Shown here in pieces: positions 36,591 through 45,123 of a stretch of 64,000 bases of DNA. This DNA is from Mesorhizobium carmichaelinearum. GTDB lineage: Bacteria; Pseudomonadota; Alphaproteobacteria; Rhizobiales; Rhizobiaceae. Within the stretch, counting starts at the first letter, position 1, and each line of letters opens with the position of its first letter. Under the pieces are notes generated by a model, which saw nothing but the letters and a program-made list of their open reading frames with translations, searched no databases and was not told where the DNA came from. The stretch lies in contig NZ_FZQR01000009.1 in the NCBI RefSeq assembly GCF_900199455.1, positions 186,001 to 250,000 of the forward strand, read 5' to 3'. A program made the position numbers and the translations under genes.

Positions 36591-38669
36591 ATGAACTGGT
36601 CGATCTCCTTCGAACCGCTGATCTCCTGGCCCTTGTTGGCCGTGGTGCTGGTGCCGCTGGCGCTGCTGGCGCTTGTCGGCCTGTGGTTTCGCCAGCGCGG
36701 CGGTGTCCTGCGCTTCGTCGCCCTGCTGGCGCTGGCCGCCGCTTTGTTCAACCCGGTGTTCCTCAATGAGGAGCGCGAACCGCTGAAGAGCGTCGTTGCA
36801 CTGATCGTCGACCGCAGCCAGAGCCAGGACATCGGCGACCGCGCCAGGCAGACCGACGAGGCGGTGGCCGGGCTGCAGCAGCGTCTTGGCCGCTTCAAGC
36901 AGTTCGACGTCCGCGTCGTCGAGGCCGGCAAGTCCGATGCCGCCGAGGAACGTACCGAAACGCGGCTGTTCGGCGCACTGGAAGGCGCCTTCCGCGACGT
37001 GCCGCCGTCGCGCATCGGCGGCGCCGTCATGATCACCGATGGCGAGGTGCATGACGCGCCTCCCGGCGCGCCCGACTTCAACGCCCCGCTGCACGCGCTG
37101 ATCACCGGCAACGACCACGAAAAGGACCGCCGCATCCGCTTCGAGAACGCGCCGCGCTTCGGCATCGTCGGCAAGCCGCTCGACATGACCTACCGCGTCA
37201 TTTCGACGGAGAACGAGACCGGCCCGGTCGATGTGCGCGTCTCGGTCAATGGCGAGCAGGTCTCGGTCGAGCATGCCACCGTCGGCCAGGCGATGCCGCT
37301 GCAGGTGACCATACCTGGCGCCGGACGCAACATCATCGAACTCGCCATCGACCGCGAACCGGGCGAACTGACCGACACCAACAACCGCGCCATTGCGCTG
37401 GTCGACGGCATCCGCGAGAATTTGCGTGTGCTGCTCGTTTCGGGCGAACCGCATGCGGGCGAGCGCACCTGGCGCAATCTGCTGAAGTCCGACGCCTCGG
37501 TCGATCTCGTCCACTTCACCATTCTGCGGCCGCCGGAAAAGCAGGACGGTACGCCGATCAACGAATTGTCGCTGATCGCCTTCCCGACCCGCGAACTGTT
37601 CGTCGAGAAGATCAAGGATTTCGACCTCATCATCTTCGACCGCTACCAGCACCGCGACGTGCTGCCGATCCTCTATTACGACTACATCTCCGAATATGTC
37701 GAAAAGGGCGGCGCGCTGCTGATCGCCGCCGGCCCCGAATATGCCGGCGAGGCTTCGATCGCGCGCACGCCGCTGATGTCGGCCCTGCCGGCGATGCCGA
37801 CCGGCGAAGTGGTCGAAAAGGCCTTCTACCCGCGCCTCACCGACCTCGGCCAGCGCCACCCGGTCACGCGCGGCCTCGATGGTTCGGCCACCGAGCCGCC
37901 GCACTGGAGCCGCTGGTTCCGCACCATCGGCGTGCAGAACCCGCAAGGCGAAGTGGTGATGAAGGGCGCCGACAACCGGCCGCTGCTGCTGCTCGACCGC
38001 AAGGGCGAAGGCCGCGTCGGCATGCTTCTGTCCGACCAGGGCTGGCTGTGGGCGCGCGGCTTCGAGGGCGGCGGCCCGCATGTCCAGCTCTATAGGCGCA
38101 TCGCCCACTGGCTGATGAAGGAACCCGAGCTCGAGGAAGAGCGGCTGACCGCCGAGGGACGCGGCATGGTGCTGGAGATCCGCCGCCAGACCATGGCCGA
38201 CGATCCAGGCGCGGCGCAGATCATCACGCCCTCCGGCAAGACGGTGACCGTCAAGCTCGACAAATCCGAGCCCGGCGTCTTCCTCGGCAGTGTCCAGACC
38301 AACGAGATCGGCCTCTTCCAGGTCGCCAATGGCGATCTCACCGCGCTCGCCCATGTCGGGCCGGTCAACGCGCCGGAATTCGCCGACGTCATCTCCACCG
38401 AAAACCTGCTGAGGGCACCGACGGAAGCCACCGGCGGCAGCGTGCGCCGGCTGGCATCGTCCTCTGCCCTTGGCAGCGACGTGACGCTGCCCTCTATCGT
38501 GCCGGTGCGCTCGGCCGGCGAAGCGTCAGGCAACGACTGGATCGGCCTGCGCACCACCGACGACAGCGTCTTGAAGGCCGTCTCGCGCGTGCCGCTGTTC
38601 GGCGGCTTCCTCGGCCTCGGCCTGCTGCTCCTGGCAATGGGCTCGATGTGGTACCGCGAGGGACGGTGA
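36591..38669 (+). CDS. Large membrane-anchored protein of the moxR operon
   Basis: 692 aa. Two membrane helices near the N-terminus (WPLLAVVLVPLALLALVGLW; LRFVALLALAAALFNPVFL) are followed by a large domain starting VVALIVDRSQSQDIGDRARQ, a von Willebrand-like strand with conserved Asp-Ser. Later, VLLVSGEPHAGERTWRNLL and ALLIAAGPEYAGEASI suggest a glutamine amidotransferase-like flavodoxin fold (no catalytic Cys is evident). One C-terminal helix, about LFGGFLGLGLLLLAMGSMWY, ends the protein. It starts 3 bp after DUF4159. It is probably the final gene of the operon; a repeat follows. Confidence 0.8.
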   Translation: MNWSISFEPLISWPLLAVVLVPLALLALVGLWFRQRGGVLRFVALLALAAALFNPVFLNEEREPLKSVVALIVDRSQSQDIGDRARQTDEAVAGLQQRLGRFKQFDVRVVEAGKSDAAEERTETRLFGALEGAFRDVPPSRIGGAVMITDGEVHDAPPGAPDFNAPLHALITGNDHEKDRRIRFENAPRFGIVGKPLDMTYRVISTENETGPVDVRVSVNGEQVSVEHATVGQAMPLQVTIPGAGRNIIELAIDREPGELTDTNNRAIALVDGIRENLRVLLVSGEPHAGERTWRNLLKSDASVDLVHFTILRPPEKQDGTPINELSLIAFPTRELFVEKIKDFDLIIFDRYQHRDVLPILYYDYISEYVEKGGALLIAAGPEYAGEASIARTPLMSALPAMPTGEVVEKAFYPRLTDLGQRHPVTRGLDGSATEPPHWSRWFRTIGVQNPQGEVVMKGADNRPLLLLDRKGEGRVGMLLSDQGWLWARGFEGGGPHVQLYRRIAHWLMKEPELEEERLTAEGRGMVLEIRRQTMADDPGAAQIITPSGKTVTVKLDKSEPGVFLGSVQTNEIGLFQVANGDLTALAHVGPVNAPEFADVISTENLLRAPTEATGGSVRRLASSSALGSDVTLPSIVPVRSAGEASGNDWIGLRTTDDSVLKAVSRVPLFGGFLGLGLLLLAMGSMWYREGR

Positions 38670-38680
38670 GCCCCTCTCCC

Positions 38681-38827
38681 TTCTCCCCGTTTCACGGGGC
38701 GAAGGTGCCCGAAGGGTGGATGAGGGGCAGCGCCTACAAATCAGAATCTGGCACTCGCCTCACCCCTCACCCTGCTCGGCCGGCAAGCCGGCCTCGCTGT
38801 CCCTCTCCCCTTAAACGAGGCGAGGGA
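38681..38827. repeat. Intergenic palindromic repeat, family A
   Basis: The core at 38681-38734 (TTCTCCCCGTTTCACGGGGC, then GAAGGTGCCCGAAGGGTGGA) matches the elements at 12442, 53819 and 54296. A second half at 38761-38827 contains CACCCCTCACCCTGCTCGGC and the palindrome GGCCGGCAAGCCGGCC. It fills the space between the moxR operon and clpS. Confidence 0.8.
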
Positions 38828-38841
38828 AAAAGCACCCTCCT

Positions 38842-39183
38842 CTACTCTTCCGGCTCGGTCGTGAACAGCAGCGGGTAGCCCTTGGCCTTGCCGGCATCGG
38901 TGGCCCGTGTCGCCTTGGTCTCGGCGACATCCCTGGTGAACACCGCGACCACGCAGACGCCGCGCCGGTGCGCGGTGATCATGATGCGGTGCGCCTGGTC
39001 CTCGCTGAGCTTGAACTCGCCCTTCAGCACCGTGACGACGAATTCGCGCGGCGTGAAATCGTCATTGATGAGGATGACCTTGTAGAGCTTCGGCCGCTCG
39101 GTCTGCGGCTTGACCTTGGTACGCGGTTTTGTGGTGATTTCTGGCATCGGAACCGACAGTTTCACGATCGACGGCGGCGCCAT
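38842..39183 (-). CDS. clpS: ClpS adaptor of Clp protease, rhizobial ClpS2 type
   Basis: 113 aa from ATG 39183; ATG 39147 is an alternative giving 101 aa. It has the ClpS core: KLYKVILINDDFTPREFVVTVL (substrate N-degron binding), FKLSEDQAHRIMITAHRRG and TRDVAETKATRATDAG. ClpS delivers N-end-rule substrates to ClpAP. The ending GYPLLFTTEPEE is the form found in rhizobial ClpS2, distinct from ClpS1. No clpA is near. There is no obvious ribosome binding site for either start. Confidence 0.92.
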   Translation of the reverse strand: MAPPSIVKLSVPMPEITTKPRTKVKPQTERPKLYKVILINDDFTPREFVVTVLKGEFKLSEDQAHRIMITAHRRGVCVVAVFTRDVAETKATRATDAGKAKGYPLLFTTEPEE

Positions 39184-39283
39184 GCATTTTGCCAGACGTC
39201 AAACCGATCGTCCATTTTGATTGACGCGCAAGCTGGGTCGAGCGCGGCGCATCACAATGATGTGGGCAATCGCTGGCCGCTGT

Positions 39284-39595
39284 TCAACGGTCGAGATTGG
39301 GACGTAGCCGATTGCCGCTGGAATTGGCCCGGCGTTCCAGCCATGCCGCGATCGGCCATCCGGCAACGCAGACCAGCGTCACGGCGAGAAGCACGATCAG
39401 CAGCCACGCCTGGACAGGCGTGATGTAGTCCCAGTTGCTGGAGATTATCGGCGCGAACAGCGAGGGCTCGGTGCGGCCGCTGGCAGGGTCGGGCACGGGG
39501 CTGGCGGTGAGCAGAATCAGCGCCCTGGCGATACCGGTGGCAACCAGGCCGCCAATCACCATCGAACGCAAAATGGACGAAAGCCGCTTCTTCAT
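39284..39595 (-). CDS. Small two-helix membrane protein
   Basis: 103 aa. It has two hydrophobic segments, about ILRSMVIGGLVATGIARAL and AWLLIVLLAVTLVCVAGWPI, with a short periplasmic loop rich in Pro/Ser between them and a basic cytoplasmic tail. The start at 39595 (MKKRLSS) is chosen over the longer frame because the preceding residues are not membrane-like. No family was recognised. It is probably an inner-membrane protein, with no close operon partner. Confidence 0.5.
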   Translation of the reverse strand: MKKRLSSILRSMVIGGLVATGIARALILLTASPVPDPASGRTEPSLFAPIISSNWDYITPVQAWLLIVLLAVTLVCVAGWPIAAWLERRANSSGNRLRPNLDR

Positions 39596-39757
39596 GCGGA
39601 TTGTCCTACACGGCCGGCGTTGAAAACGGGTTAAATGCGATCGAGGTGGCTGGCTGTGAGCCACCGGTGTTCAGCCGCTCGATCGGGTGCCTGGCAGAAG
39701 GCCGCCCCAGCCGGGTTGCGGCTGGGGCGGCCTTGCTAGAACTGATCTCGAAGCTGA

Positions 39758-40063
39758 TCAGGGCTTCTTCGGAGCAGCCTTCGGGGCCGCCGCGGCGGGG
39801 GCCGCCGCTGCGGGGGCTGCCTTGGCGGGAGCCTTCTTGACCGGGCACTTGTGCTTCTTGGTCACCTTGCAGACGGCCTTCTTGGCGACCTTCTTCGGAG
39901 CAGCCTTGGCCGGAGCGGTGGTCGTCGCGGCAGCGGCCGGAGCGGTGGTCGTGGTGGCAGCAGCCGGGGCAGCGGTCGTGGTGGCGGCAGCGTTGCCGAG
40001 AGCCGGCATCGAGAAGGCAAGAGCAACGGAGAGACCGAGGGCCGACAGGAGGGACTTTTTCAT
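39758..40063 (-). CDS. Ala/Lys/Pro-rich exported low-complexity protein
   Basis: 101 aa. The signal peptide KKSLLSALGLSVALAFSMPA ends near GNA-A. The mature part is repetitive: blocks of Ala, Thr and Pro (ATTTAAPAAATTTTAPA), a Lys/Cys patch (KKVAKKAVCKVTKKHKCPVK) and Ala/Pro/Lys repeats to the end, somewhat like histone H1 tails. The two Cys residues could form a disulfide. AAGGAAATGAAGCC precedes the start. The function is unknown; it could bind envelope polyanions. Codon repetition may make length variable between strains. Confidence 0.7.
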   Translation of the reverse strand: MKKSLLSALGLSVALAFSMPALGNAAATTTAAPAAATTTTAPAAAATTTAPAKAAPKKVAKKAVCKVTKKHKCPVKKAPAKAAPAAAAPAAAAPKAAPKKP

Positions 40064-40100
40064 GGCTTCATTTCCTTTTTATGCGGGTCGATTTTGAGCG

Positions 40101-40400
40101 TCACTGGACCGGGTCATTCGGTGTCACTCCAAGCAGCTTCAAAGCGTTGGCGAGCATCCGGATGCCCTGTGCCTGTTTCTTGGCGGCACAATACCGGTTG
40201 CCCTTTCTCTGAAGTGCCTTTGCCGCGGTGACCTGCGTTGCCGTGGCATGGGTTTCGAGGGCTTCATCAAATTGGTGGCTGAGATTGGCGCACCGTTCGC
40301 TCCGGGTCAGTGGCGCCTTTGCGTTTGATTGTCCTGCAGCGGCAGTGACCAGGCCAAGGCCCAGCAACGCACCCAACAAACTGATCGACAACCTTGGCAT
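40101..40400 (-). CDS. Hypothetical exported protein
   Basis: 99 aa from ATG 40400, beginning with a signal peptide PRLSISLLGALLGLGLVTAAAG ending near GQS. The mature part is a helical domain with two Cys residues (SERCANLSHQFDEALE; RKGNRYCAAKKQAQG), likely a disulfide-linked helical hairpin, ending LLGVTPNDPVQ. The longer frame to 40817 is not used because it lacks coding character before the signal peptide and crosses a direct repeat. The function is unknown. It lies 37 bp from the Ala/Lys-rich exported gene on the same strand, so they may be expressed together. Confidence 0.6.
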   Translation of the reverse strand: MPRLSISLLGALLGLGLVTAAAGQSNAKAPLTRSERCANLSHQFDEALETHATATQVTAAKALQRKGNRYCAAKKQAQGIRMLANALKLLGVTPNDPVQ

Positions 40401-40801
40401 CGGTTTTTCCGTGAACCCGGAGATTTGCGTCGCAGCCGGTAATCTGACCGCCACGGCACCGTTATGCCGCCCTACCTTTTCAGGAGTTTTTCCCGATTGT
40501 AGAATTTTGTTTCTGGATTGTGTCTGGCCCGCCCGCCTGATGCGTATCGTCCAAAAGCGGTCCCGGTTTTTGGAGCCGACACGCATGGAAACGCTGATGC
40601 GTGTCGGCCAAAAGTGGTCCCAGTTTGGCAGAACGACACGCATGGAAACAAGGAGCTTCGGCACGGCCATCGCTTTCCATGTGGAGAAGGCGGAATTCGT
40701 TCTCCCTTGAAATCCAAGGCACTGGCCAACATATGGCCCGAATTCTATCGTGTGGCTCACCTGCCAGAATTCCTTGGCCGGCAATCGAGACAGGGCACCT
40801 C
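40401..40801. other. 401-bp spacer with a direct repeat upstream of a two-component system
   Basis: There is no gene here. It contains the tandem 56-bp-class repeat at 40538-40650, and the sequence around it is AT-richer than the flanking genes. Promoters for the leftward exported protein and for the response regulator should lie here. Confidence 0.5.
40538..40650 (+). repeat. Two tandem ~56-bp imperfect repeats
   Basis: Units at 40538-40594 and 40595-40650 both begin TGATGCGT and end GACACGCATGGAAAC. Each contains CCAAAAG(C/T)GGTCCC. The ends of each unit are inverted copies of one another (ATGCGT...ACGCAT), so each can fold. Confidence 0.75.
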
Positions 40802-41518
40802 GTGAAATCCGACGCACACATACTGATCGTCGACGACGACAAGGGCATCCGCGACCTGCTTCAGGAGTTCTTCCAGAAGCGGGGGCTGCACACTTCGGTA
40901 GCCGCCGATGGTACCGAGATGGAGGCCATCCTGCGCCGTGCGCAGGTGGACCTCATCGTGCTCGACGTGATGTTGCCCGGCAAGAGCGGGCTGGAACTGT
41001 GCCGCGACCTGCGCGCCCAGTATACGACGCCGATCATCATGCTGACCGCCGTCACCGAGACCACCGACCGCGTGGTCGGCCTGGAGATGGGCGCCGACGA
41101 CTATGTGCCCAAACCCTTCGACCCGCGCGAGCTCCTGGCCCGCATCCGCGCCGTGCTGCGGCGCAACGGCACCACCGAGCCGAAGCGTCCCACCACCAAG
41201 CAGATTTACCGTTTTGCCGGCTGGACGATGGACTGTTCGCGGCGCCGGCTGACGGCGCCCGACGATGTCAGGGTCGAGCTGACCATGGCCGAATTCAACC
41301 TGCTGCAGACCTTCGTCAAGAGCGCCCAGCGCGTGCTGACCCGCGACCAGCTCATCGAACTCTCCGGCGGCGACAGCGACTATTCCTTCGACCGCAGCAT
41401 CGACATCCTGGTCAGCCGGCTGCGGCGCAAGATGGAAGATGACCCGAAGACGCCGAAGCTGATCCTGACGGTGCGCAGCGGCGGCTACCAGTTCCTGCCC
41501 GAGACGACCTCCGAATGA
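40802..41518 (+). CDS. OmpR-family response regulator
   Basis: 238 aa. The receiver domain has the acidic pocket Asp11-12, phosphoacceptor Asp55 (VLDVMLPG), Thr82 and Lys104. The C-terminal winged helix (ELTMAEFNLLQTFVKSAQRV, then RSIDILVSRLRRKM...) binds DNA. The start is GTG at 40802 with no strong ribosome binding site. It overlaps the histidine kinase gene by 4 bp (ATGA), so the two form a cognate pair. The regulon is unknown. Confidence 0.93.
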   Translation: MKSDAHILIVDDDKGIRDLLQEFFQKRGLHTSVAADGTEMEAILRRAQVDLIVLDVMLPGKSGLELCRDLRAQYTTPIIMLTAVTETTDRVVGLEMGADDYVPKPFDPRELLARIRAVLRRNGTTEPKRPTTKQIYRFAGWTMDCSRRRLTAPDDVRVELTMAEFNLLQTFVKSAQRVLTRDQLIELSGGDSDYSFDRSIDILVSRLRRKMEDDPKTPKLILTVRSGGYQFLPETTSE

Positions 41519-42921
41519 GACGTTTCCTGCCGCAGACCTTGCCTGTCTGGGTGCTGCTGATCGTCATTGCCGGCCTTTTGATCAGCCAGGTCGCGACCCT
41601 CTATATCGTGTCGCGCGACCGTGCCGTCGCCAACGATGTGGTCGACCTCTACCGCCTCAACGACCGCGCCTTTTCGCTGGTGCAGCTGATGAGCAACGCC
41701 ACGCCCGAGGAGCGCAAGGCAACCGCGGCGGGCCTGTTCAACGCGACCTACGCCCTGACCGTCTCGGACACGCCGGCGGTCACCTCCTCGATCGCCGGCG
41801 ACGACGAACTGGCTGAACTCGAAGACATCCTGGTCGGCCGGCTGTCGAAGTTCGGCGTCACCGACGCGCGCGTGCGGCGCGACCCGGCGACGCGCGAGGC
41901 CGACGACGCCAGCACTGTATCCGGCCCCGATATCGGCCAGGTCGAGCGCGACCTTCTGGTGCTGGCCGCCGACTTCGCCCAGAGCGACAAGCTGACAGCC
42001 TCTTTGCGCTTCGCCGACGGCCAGTGGCTGAACTTCACCGAGCCGATCACGCCGGTCGGCCCGATCCTGAGCTTCGACAGCCTGCCGCTCTATTCGCTGA
42101 TCGCCGGCCTGGTGGTGATCATGTCGATCTGGTCGCTGCGCCGGCTGACCGCGCCCTACCGGATGATGGAAACCGCCGTGAACCGGATCGGCAAGGATTT
42201 GAAGAGCCCGCCGATAGCCGAGTCCGGCAGCCGCGAGGTGCAGGCTGCAGCCAGGGCAATCAACGCCATGCAGAAGAGGCTGCGCGAATATGTCGAGGAC
42301 CGCGAACATCTGGCCGCCGCACTCGCGCATGATCTGCGCACGCCGATGACGCGGATGCGGCTGCGCCTCGAGCTGTTGCGCAAATCGGCGGTTCGCGAGG
42401 CGCTGGCGCATGATCTCGCCGATGTCGAGAGCATCGCCAGTTCCGTGATCGACTTCGCCACTTTCGAGGTAAACGAGGAAAAGACCGAGCTCATCGACTT
42501 CTGGTCGTTCGTGGAATCGATCGCCGACCCCTACCCGGAGGTCTCGTTCGACAATGACGATACCCGTTCGCGCGGCCTGATCTGCATCGCGCGGCCGGTG
42601 GCACTCAGGCGCTGCGTCACCAATCTGGTGCAGAATGCTGTCACCTACGGCAAGAAGGCGCATCTCAGCTTGCACCGCTCGGACGGCACGATCACGCTCA
42701 CCATCCGCGACGAAGGACCGGGCATACCGCAAGCCCAGATCGATGCCGTGTTCGGCTCCTTCGTGCGCCTCGAACAGTCGCGCAACCGCCAGACCGGCGG
42801 CCTTGGCCTCGGCCTTACCATCGCCCGCAACATCGCGCGCGCCGCCGGCGGCGAAATCCGCCTGTCCAACCACCCGGATGGCGGATTGCTGACGGAGCTG
42901 CGCCTGCCGCTGGCGGCTTGA
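41515..42921 (+). CDS. Sensor histidine kinase
   Basis: 468 aa. Membrane helix 1 (VWVLLIVIAGLLISQVATLY, residues about 11-30) and helix 2 (LYSLIAGLVVIMSIWSL, about 192-208) enclose a periplasmic sensor of about 160 residues. After a HAMP-like segment the dimerisation/phosphoacceptor box is AALAHDLRTPMTRMR with His272. The N box (TNLVQNAVTYGKKA), G1 (DEGPGIP) and G2 (TGGLGLGLTIARN) of the ATPase domain are complete. It phosphorylates the response regulator upstream. The sensory domain was not recognised. Confidence 0.93.
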   Translation: MRRFLPQTLPVWVLLIVIAGLLISQVATLYIVSRDRAVANDVVDLYRLNDRAFSLVQLMSNATPEERKATAAGLFNATYALTVSDTPAVTSSIAGDDELAELEDILVGRLSKFGVTDARVRRDPATREADDASTVSGPDIGQVERDLLVLAADFAQSDKLTASLRFADGQWLNFTEPITPVGPILSFDSLPLYSLIAGLVVIMSIWSLRRLTAPYRMMETAVNRIGKDLKSPPIAESGSREVQAAARAINAMQKRLREYVEDREHLAAALAHDLRTPMTRMRLRLELLRKSAVREALAHDLADVESIASSVIDFATFEVNEEKTELIDFWSFVESIADPYPEVSFDNDDTRSRGLICIARPVALRRCVTNLVQNAVTYGKKAHLSLHRSDGTITLTIRDEGPGIPQAQIDAVFGSFVRLEQSRNRQTGGLGLGLTIARNIARAAGGEIRLSNHPDGGLLTELRLPLAA

Positions 42922-42957
42922 CGCAGCAATGACGTCAAAACAAGGATAGCGAGGCGC

Positions 42958-44139
42958 TTACCGCCGCAACACCGCGCTCAGCACGTCCCTGATGCCGATG
43001 GCGCCGACGAAGCGGGACTGGTCGTCGAACAGCGCCACGGGCGCCGTCTGCGAACGGTGCATGGCCAGCATCACGGTTTTCAATGACGTTCCGGGATTGG
43101 CCCAGAACACTTGCGCTGCTTCCTCGGACTGAGCCTCGACATCGGCGCAGGACACCCACACCGCCGGCTTGCCGTCGCGTTCGGCCGCAGCCACCAGACC
43201 GTGATCGTCGATCTTGAAGCGCGTCGTCTTGCGCCGGTCGAGCCACACCCAGCCATTGTCGCCGTGATCGAGGTCACGGCTGTCGCGCATGACGTTCCAG
43301 GCGGTAAGCACCGACAGCGGGTTCACATTGGCGATAAAGTCGCGGACATAGTCGTTGGCGGGGCGCAGCACGATGTCTTCCGGCGCGCCGGTTTGGACGA
43401 TGCGCCCGCCCTCCATGATGGTGATGTGGCTGCCGATCTTCAGCGCTTCCTCGAGATCGTGGCTGACGAAGATGATGGTCTTCTTCAGTTCGGCCTGCAG
43501 CTGCAGCAGTTCGTCCTGCAGCTTGGTGCGGATCAGCGGATCGAGCGCCGAGAATGGCTCGTCCATCAACAGGATCGGCGCCTCGGTGGCGAAGGCGCGG
43601 GCAAGACCAACGCGCTGCTGCATGCCGCCCGACAGCTCATGCGCGTATTTCTTCGACCACTGGTCGAGATTGACCAGTTTGAGCTGCCTGTGCACGCGCT
43701 CCTTGCGCTCGGCGTCCGGCACGCCGGCCAGTTCGAGGCCGAGCCCGACATTTTCCTCGACCGTGCGCCACGGCAGCAGGCCGAACTGCTGGAACACCAT
43801 CGCCACCTGCTTCTGGCGCAAGCGCCGCAAGGTCGGCTCGTCGCAGGTGACGACATCGACAATCTTGTCGCCGTCCTTGACCAGAACCTGGCCGCGCGAC
43901 ACCACATTGAGGCGGTTGACGGCCCGAAGCAGGGTCGACTTGCCGGAGCCCGACAGGCCCATCAGCACCGAGATCTCGCCCTCATGCACGGTCAGGCTGG
44001 CGCCGGCGCAACCCAGCACATTGCCGGTTTTCTCCAGGATTTCGGCGCGCGTCGCACCCTTGTCGATCATCGCCAGCGAGCCGGCCTGGTCGGCGCCGAA
44101 GACGATATCGACGTTCTTGAAATCGACGGCGACGGTCAT
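42958..44139 (-). CDS. choV: Choline/betaine ABC importer ATPase
   Basis: 393 aa. The ATPase of a proline/glycine betaine/choline-class importer has Walker A LMGLSGSGKSTLLRAVN, signature AHELSGGMQQRVGLARA, Walker B ILLMDEPFSALDPLIR and the H-loop FVSHDLEEA. The C-terminal extension of about 115 residues is CBS-like (tandem regulatory domains, cf. PVALFDDQSRFVGAIG). It overlaps choW by 4 bp (ATGA), the last gene of choX-choW-choV. The choline assignment rests on the ChoX-like binding protein and the rhizobial choXWV order, not on substrate residues. Confidence 0.88.
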   Translation of the reverse strand: MTVAVDFKNVDIVFGADQAGSLAMIDKGATRAEILEKTGNVLGCAGASLTVHEGEISVLMGLSGSGKSTLLRAVNRLNVVSRGQVLVKDGDKIVDVVTCDEPTLRRLRQKQVAMVFQQFGLLPWRTVEENVGLGLELAGVPDAERKERVHRQLKLVNLDQWSKKYAHELSGGMQQRVGLARAFATEAPILLMDEPFSALDPLIRTKLQDELLQLQAELKKTIIFVSHDLEEALKIGSHITIMEGGRIVQTGAPEDIVLRPANDYVRDFIANVNPLSVLTAWNVMRDSRDLDHGDNGWVWLDRRKTTRFKIDDHGLVAAAERDGKPAVWVSCADVEAQSEEAAQVFWANPGTSLKTVMLAMHRSQTAPVALFDDQSRFVGAIGIRDVLSAVLRR

Positions 44140-44990
44140 TTCTTGCCTCCAACGCCAATGCGGGTCATTCGGTCGAGCACGATGGCGAGCACCACGATGG
44201 CGAGGCCCGCCTCAAGCCCGAGATCGATGCGGCGCGAGCCGAGCGCGCGGTTGATTTCGGTACCCAGCCCGCCGGCGCCGATGAGGGCCGCGAACACCAC
44301 CATCGACAGCGACAGCATGATCGACTGCGTCAGGCCGGCCATGATGGTGGGCAGCGCCGAAGGCAGTTCCACCTTCCACAGAAGTTGGCTCTTGGTGGCG
44401 CCGAACGCCTCGCCGGCCTCGATGATCGACTTCGGCACCGAGACGACGCCGAGATGGGTGAGCCTGACCGCGGTCGGGATGACGAAGATGATGGTGACGA
44501 TGAGGCCGGGCGCATTGCCGAGGCCGAACAGCGTCAAGACCGGGATCAGGTAGACGAAGGTCGGCAGCGTCTGCATCAGGTCGAGCACCGGCAGCATGAT
44601 GCGGTAGACCTTCGGCTTGTGCGCCGCCCAGATGCCGAGCGGCACACCGATGGCCATGGCCATGGCGGCGGCGGCGACGACCAGCACCAGCGTCTGAACC
44701 GTCTGCTTCCACAGGTTCTGGTTGATGATGAAGATTAGCCCGAGGAAGACGCCGATGGCCAGCGGCCGCGAGCGCTGCAACAGCCAGGCGATAACAGCGA
44801 TGACCAGCGCCAGCAGCACCGGCGGCACCAGCAGCAGAACGTTCACCAGCCCGTCGAGGATGAAGTTCAGGCCATTGGAGAAGGCCCTGAAGATGGTGTC
44901 GAAATTGTCGGTCAGGAAGCCGAAGAACGCCTTTCCCCAGGCGCCGATCGGGATCTTGTGATCGACCATGAATTGCGAAATCGGATCCAT
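44136..44990 (-). CDS. choW: Choline/betaine ABC importer permease
   Basis: 284 aa, with about six to seven membrane helices, e.g. VLLALVIAVIAWLLQRS, TVQTLVLVVAAAAMAMAIGV and LDLMQTLPTFVYLIPVLTLF. The permease coupling loop EAGEAFGATKSQLLWKVELP precedes SALPTIMAGLTQSIML. It shares the organisation of ProW-type permeases. The start at 44990 is 133 bp after the choX stop, with a terminator-like hairpin between them, so the permease and ATPase may be made in lower amounts than the binding protein. Confidence 0.9.
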   Translation of the reverse strand: MDPISQFMVDHKIPIGAWGKAFFGFLTDNFDTIFRAFSNGLNFILDGLVNVLLLVPPVLLALVIAVIAWLLQRSRPLAIGVFLGLIFIINQNLWKQTVQTLVLVVAAAAMAMAIGVPLGIWAAHKPKVYRIMLPVLDLMQTLPTFVYLIPVLTLFGLGNAPGLIVTIIFVIPTAVRLTHLGVVSVPKSIIEAGEAFGATKSQLLWKVELPSALPTIMAGLTQSIMLSLSMVVFAALIGAGGLGTEINRALGSRRIDLGLEAGLAIVVLAIVLDRMTRIGVGGKK

Positions 44991-45063
44991 CTTACCCCTC
45001 TTCGTCCAGGAGCCGCCCCTGCTCTCGGCTCGCGCAACGTCATCTTGTCACAGGATATGAAAA

Positions 45064-45094
45064 AGGGCAGCCTTTTCTAAGATGGCTGCCCTTC
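45064..45094 (-). terminator. Hairpin with U-run between choX and choW
   Basis: On the minus strand a 10-bp stem (AAGGGCAGCC/GGCTGCCCTT) is followed by TTTTTT, a good rho-independent terminator. It lies within the operon after choX, so partial read-through would lower choW and choV relative to choX. Confidence 0.75.
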
Positions 45095-45123
45095 CTGGTT
45101 CGGCCTTGCCGAATTCAGTCGGC

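Noticed and set aside
36225..38354. 709-residue open frame on the minus strand
   Set aside because: It is the antisense of the 692-aa moxR-operon gene; high-GC codon bias keeps the shadow frame open, and its composition (Asp/His/Arg-rich, no domain) is not protein-like.
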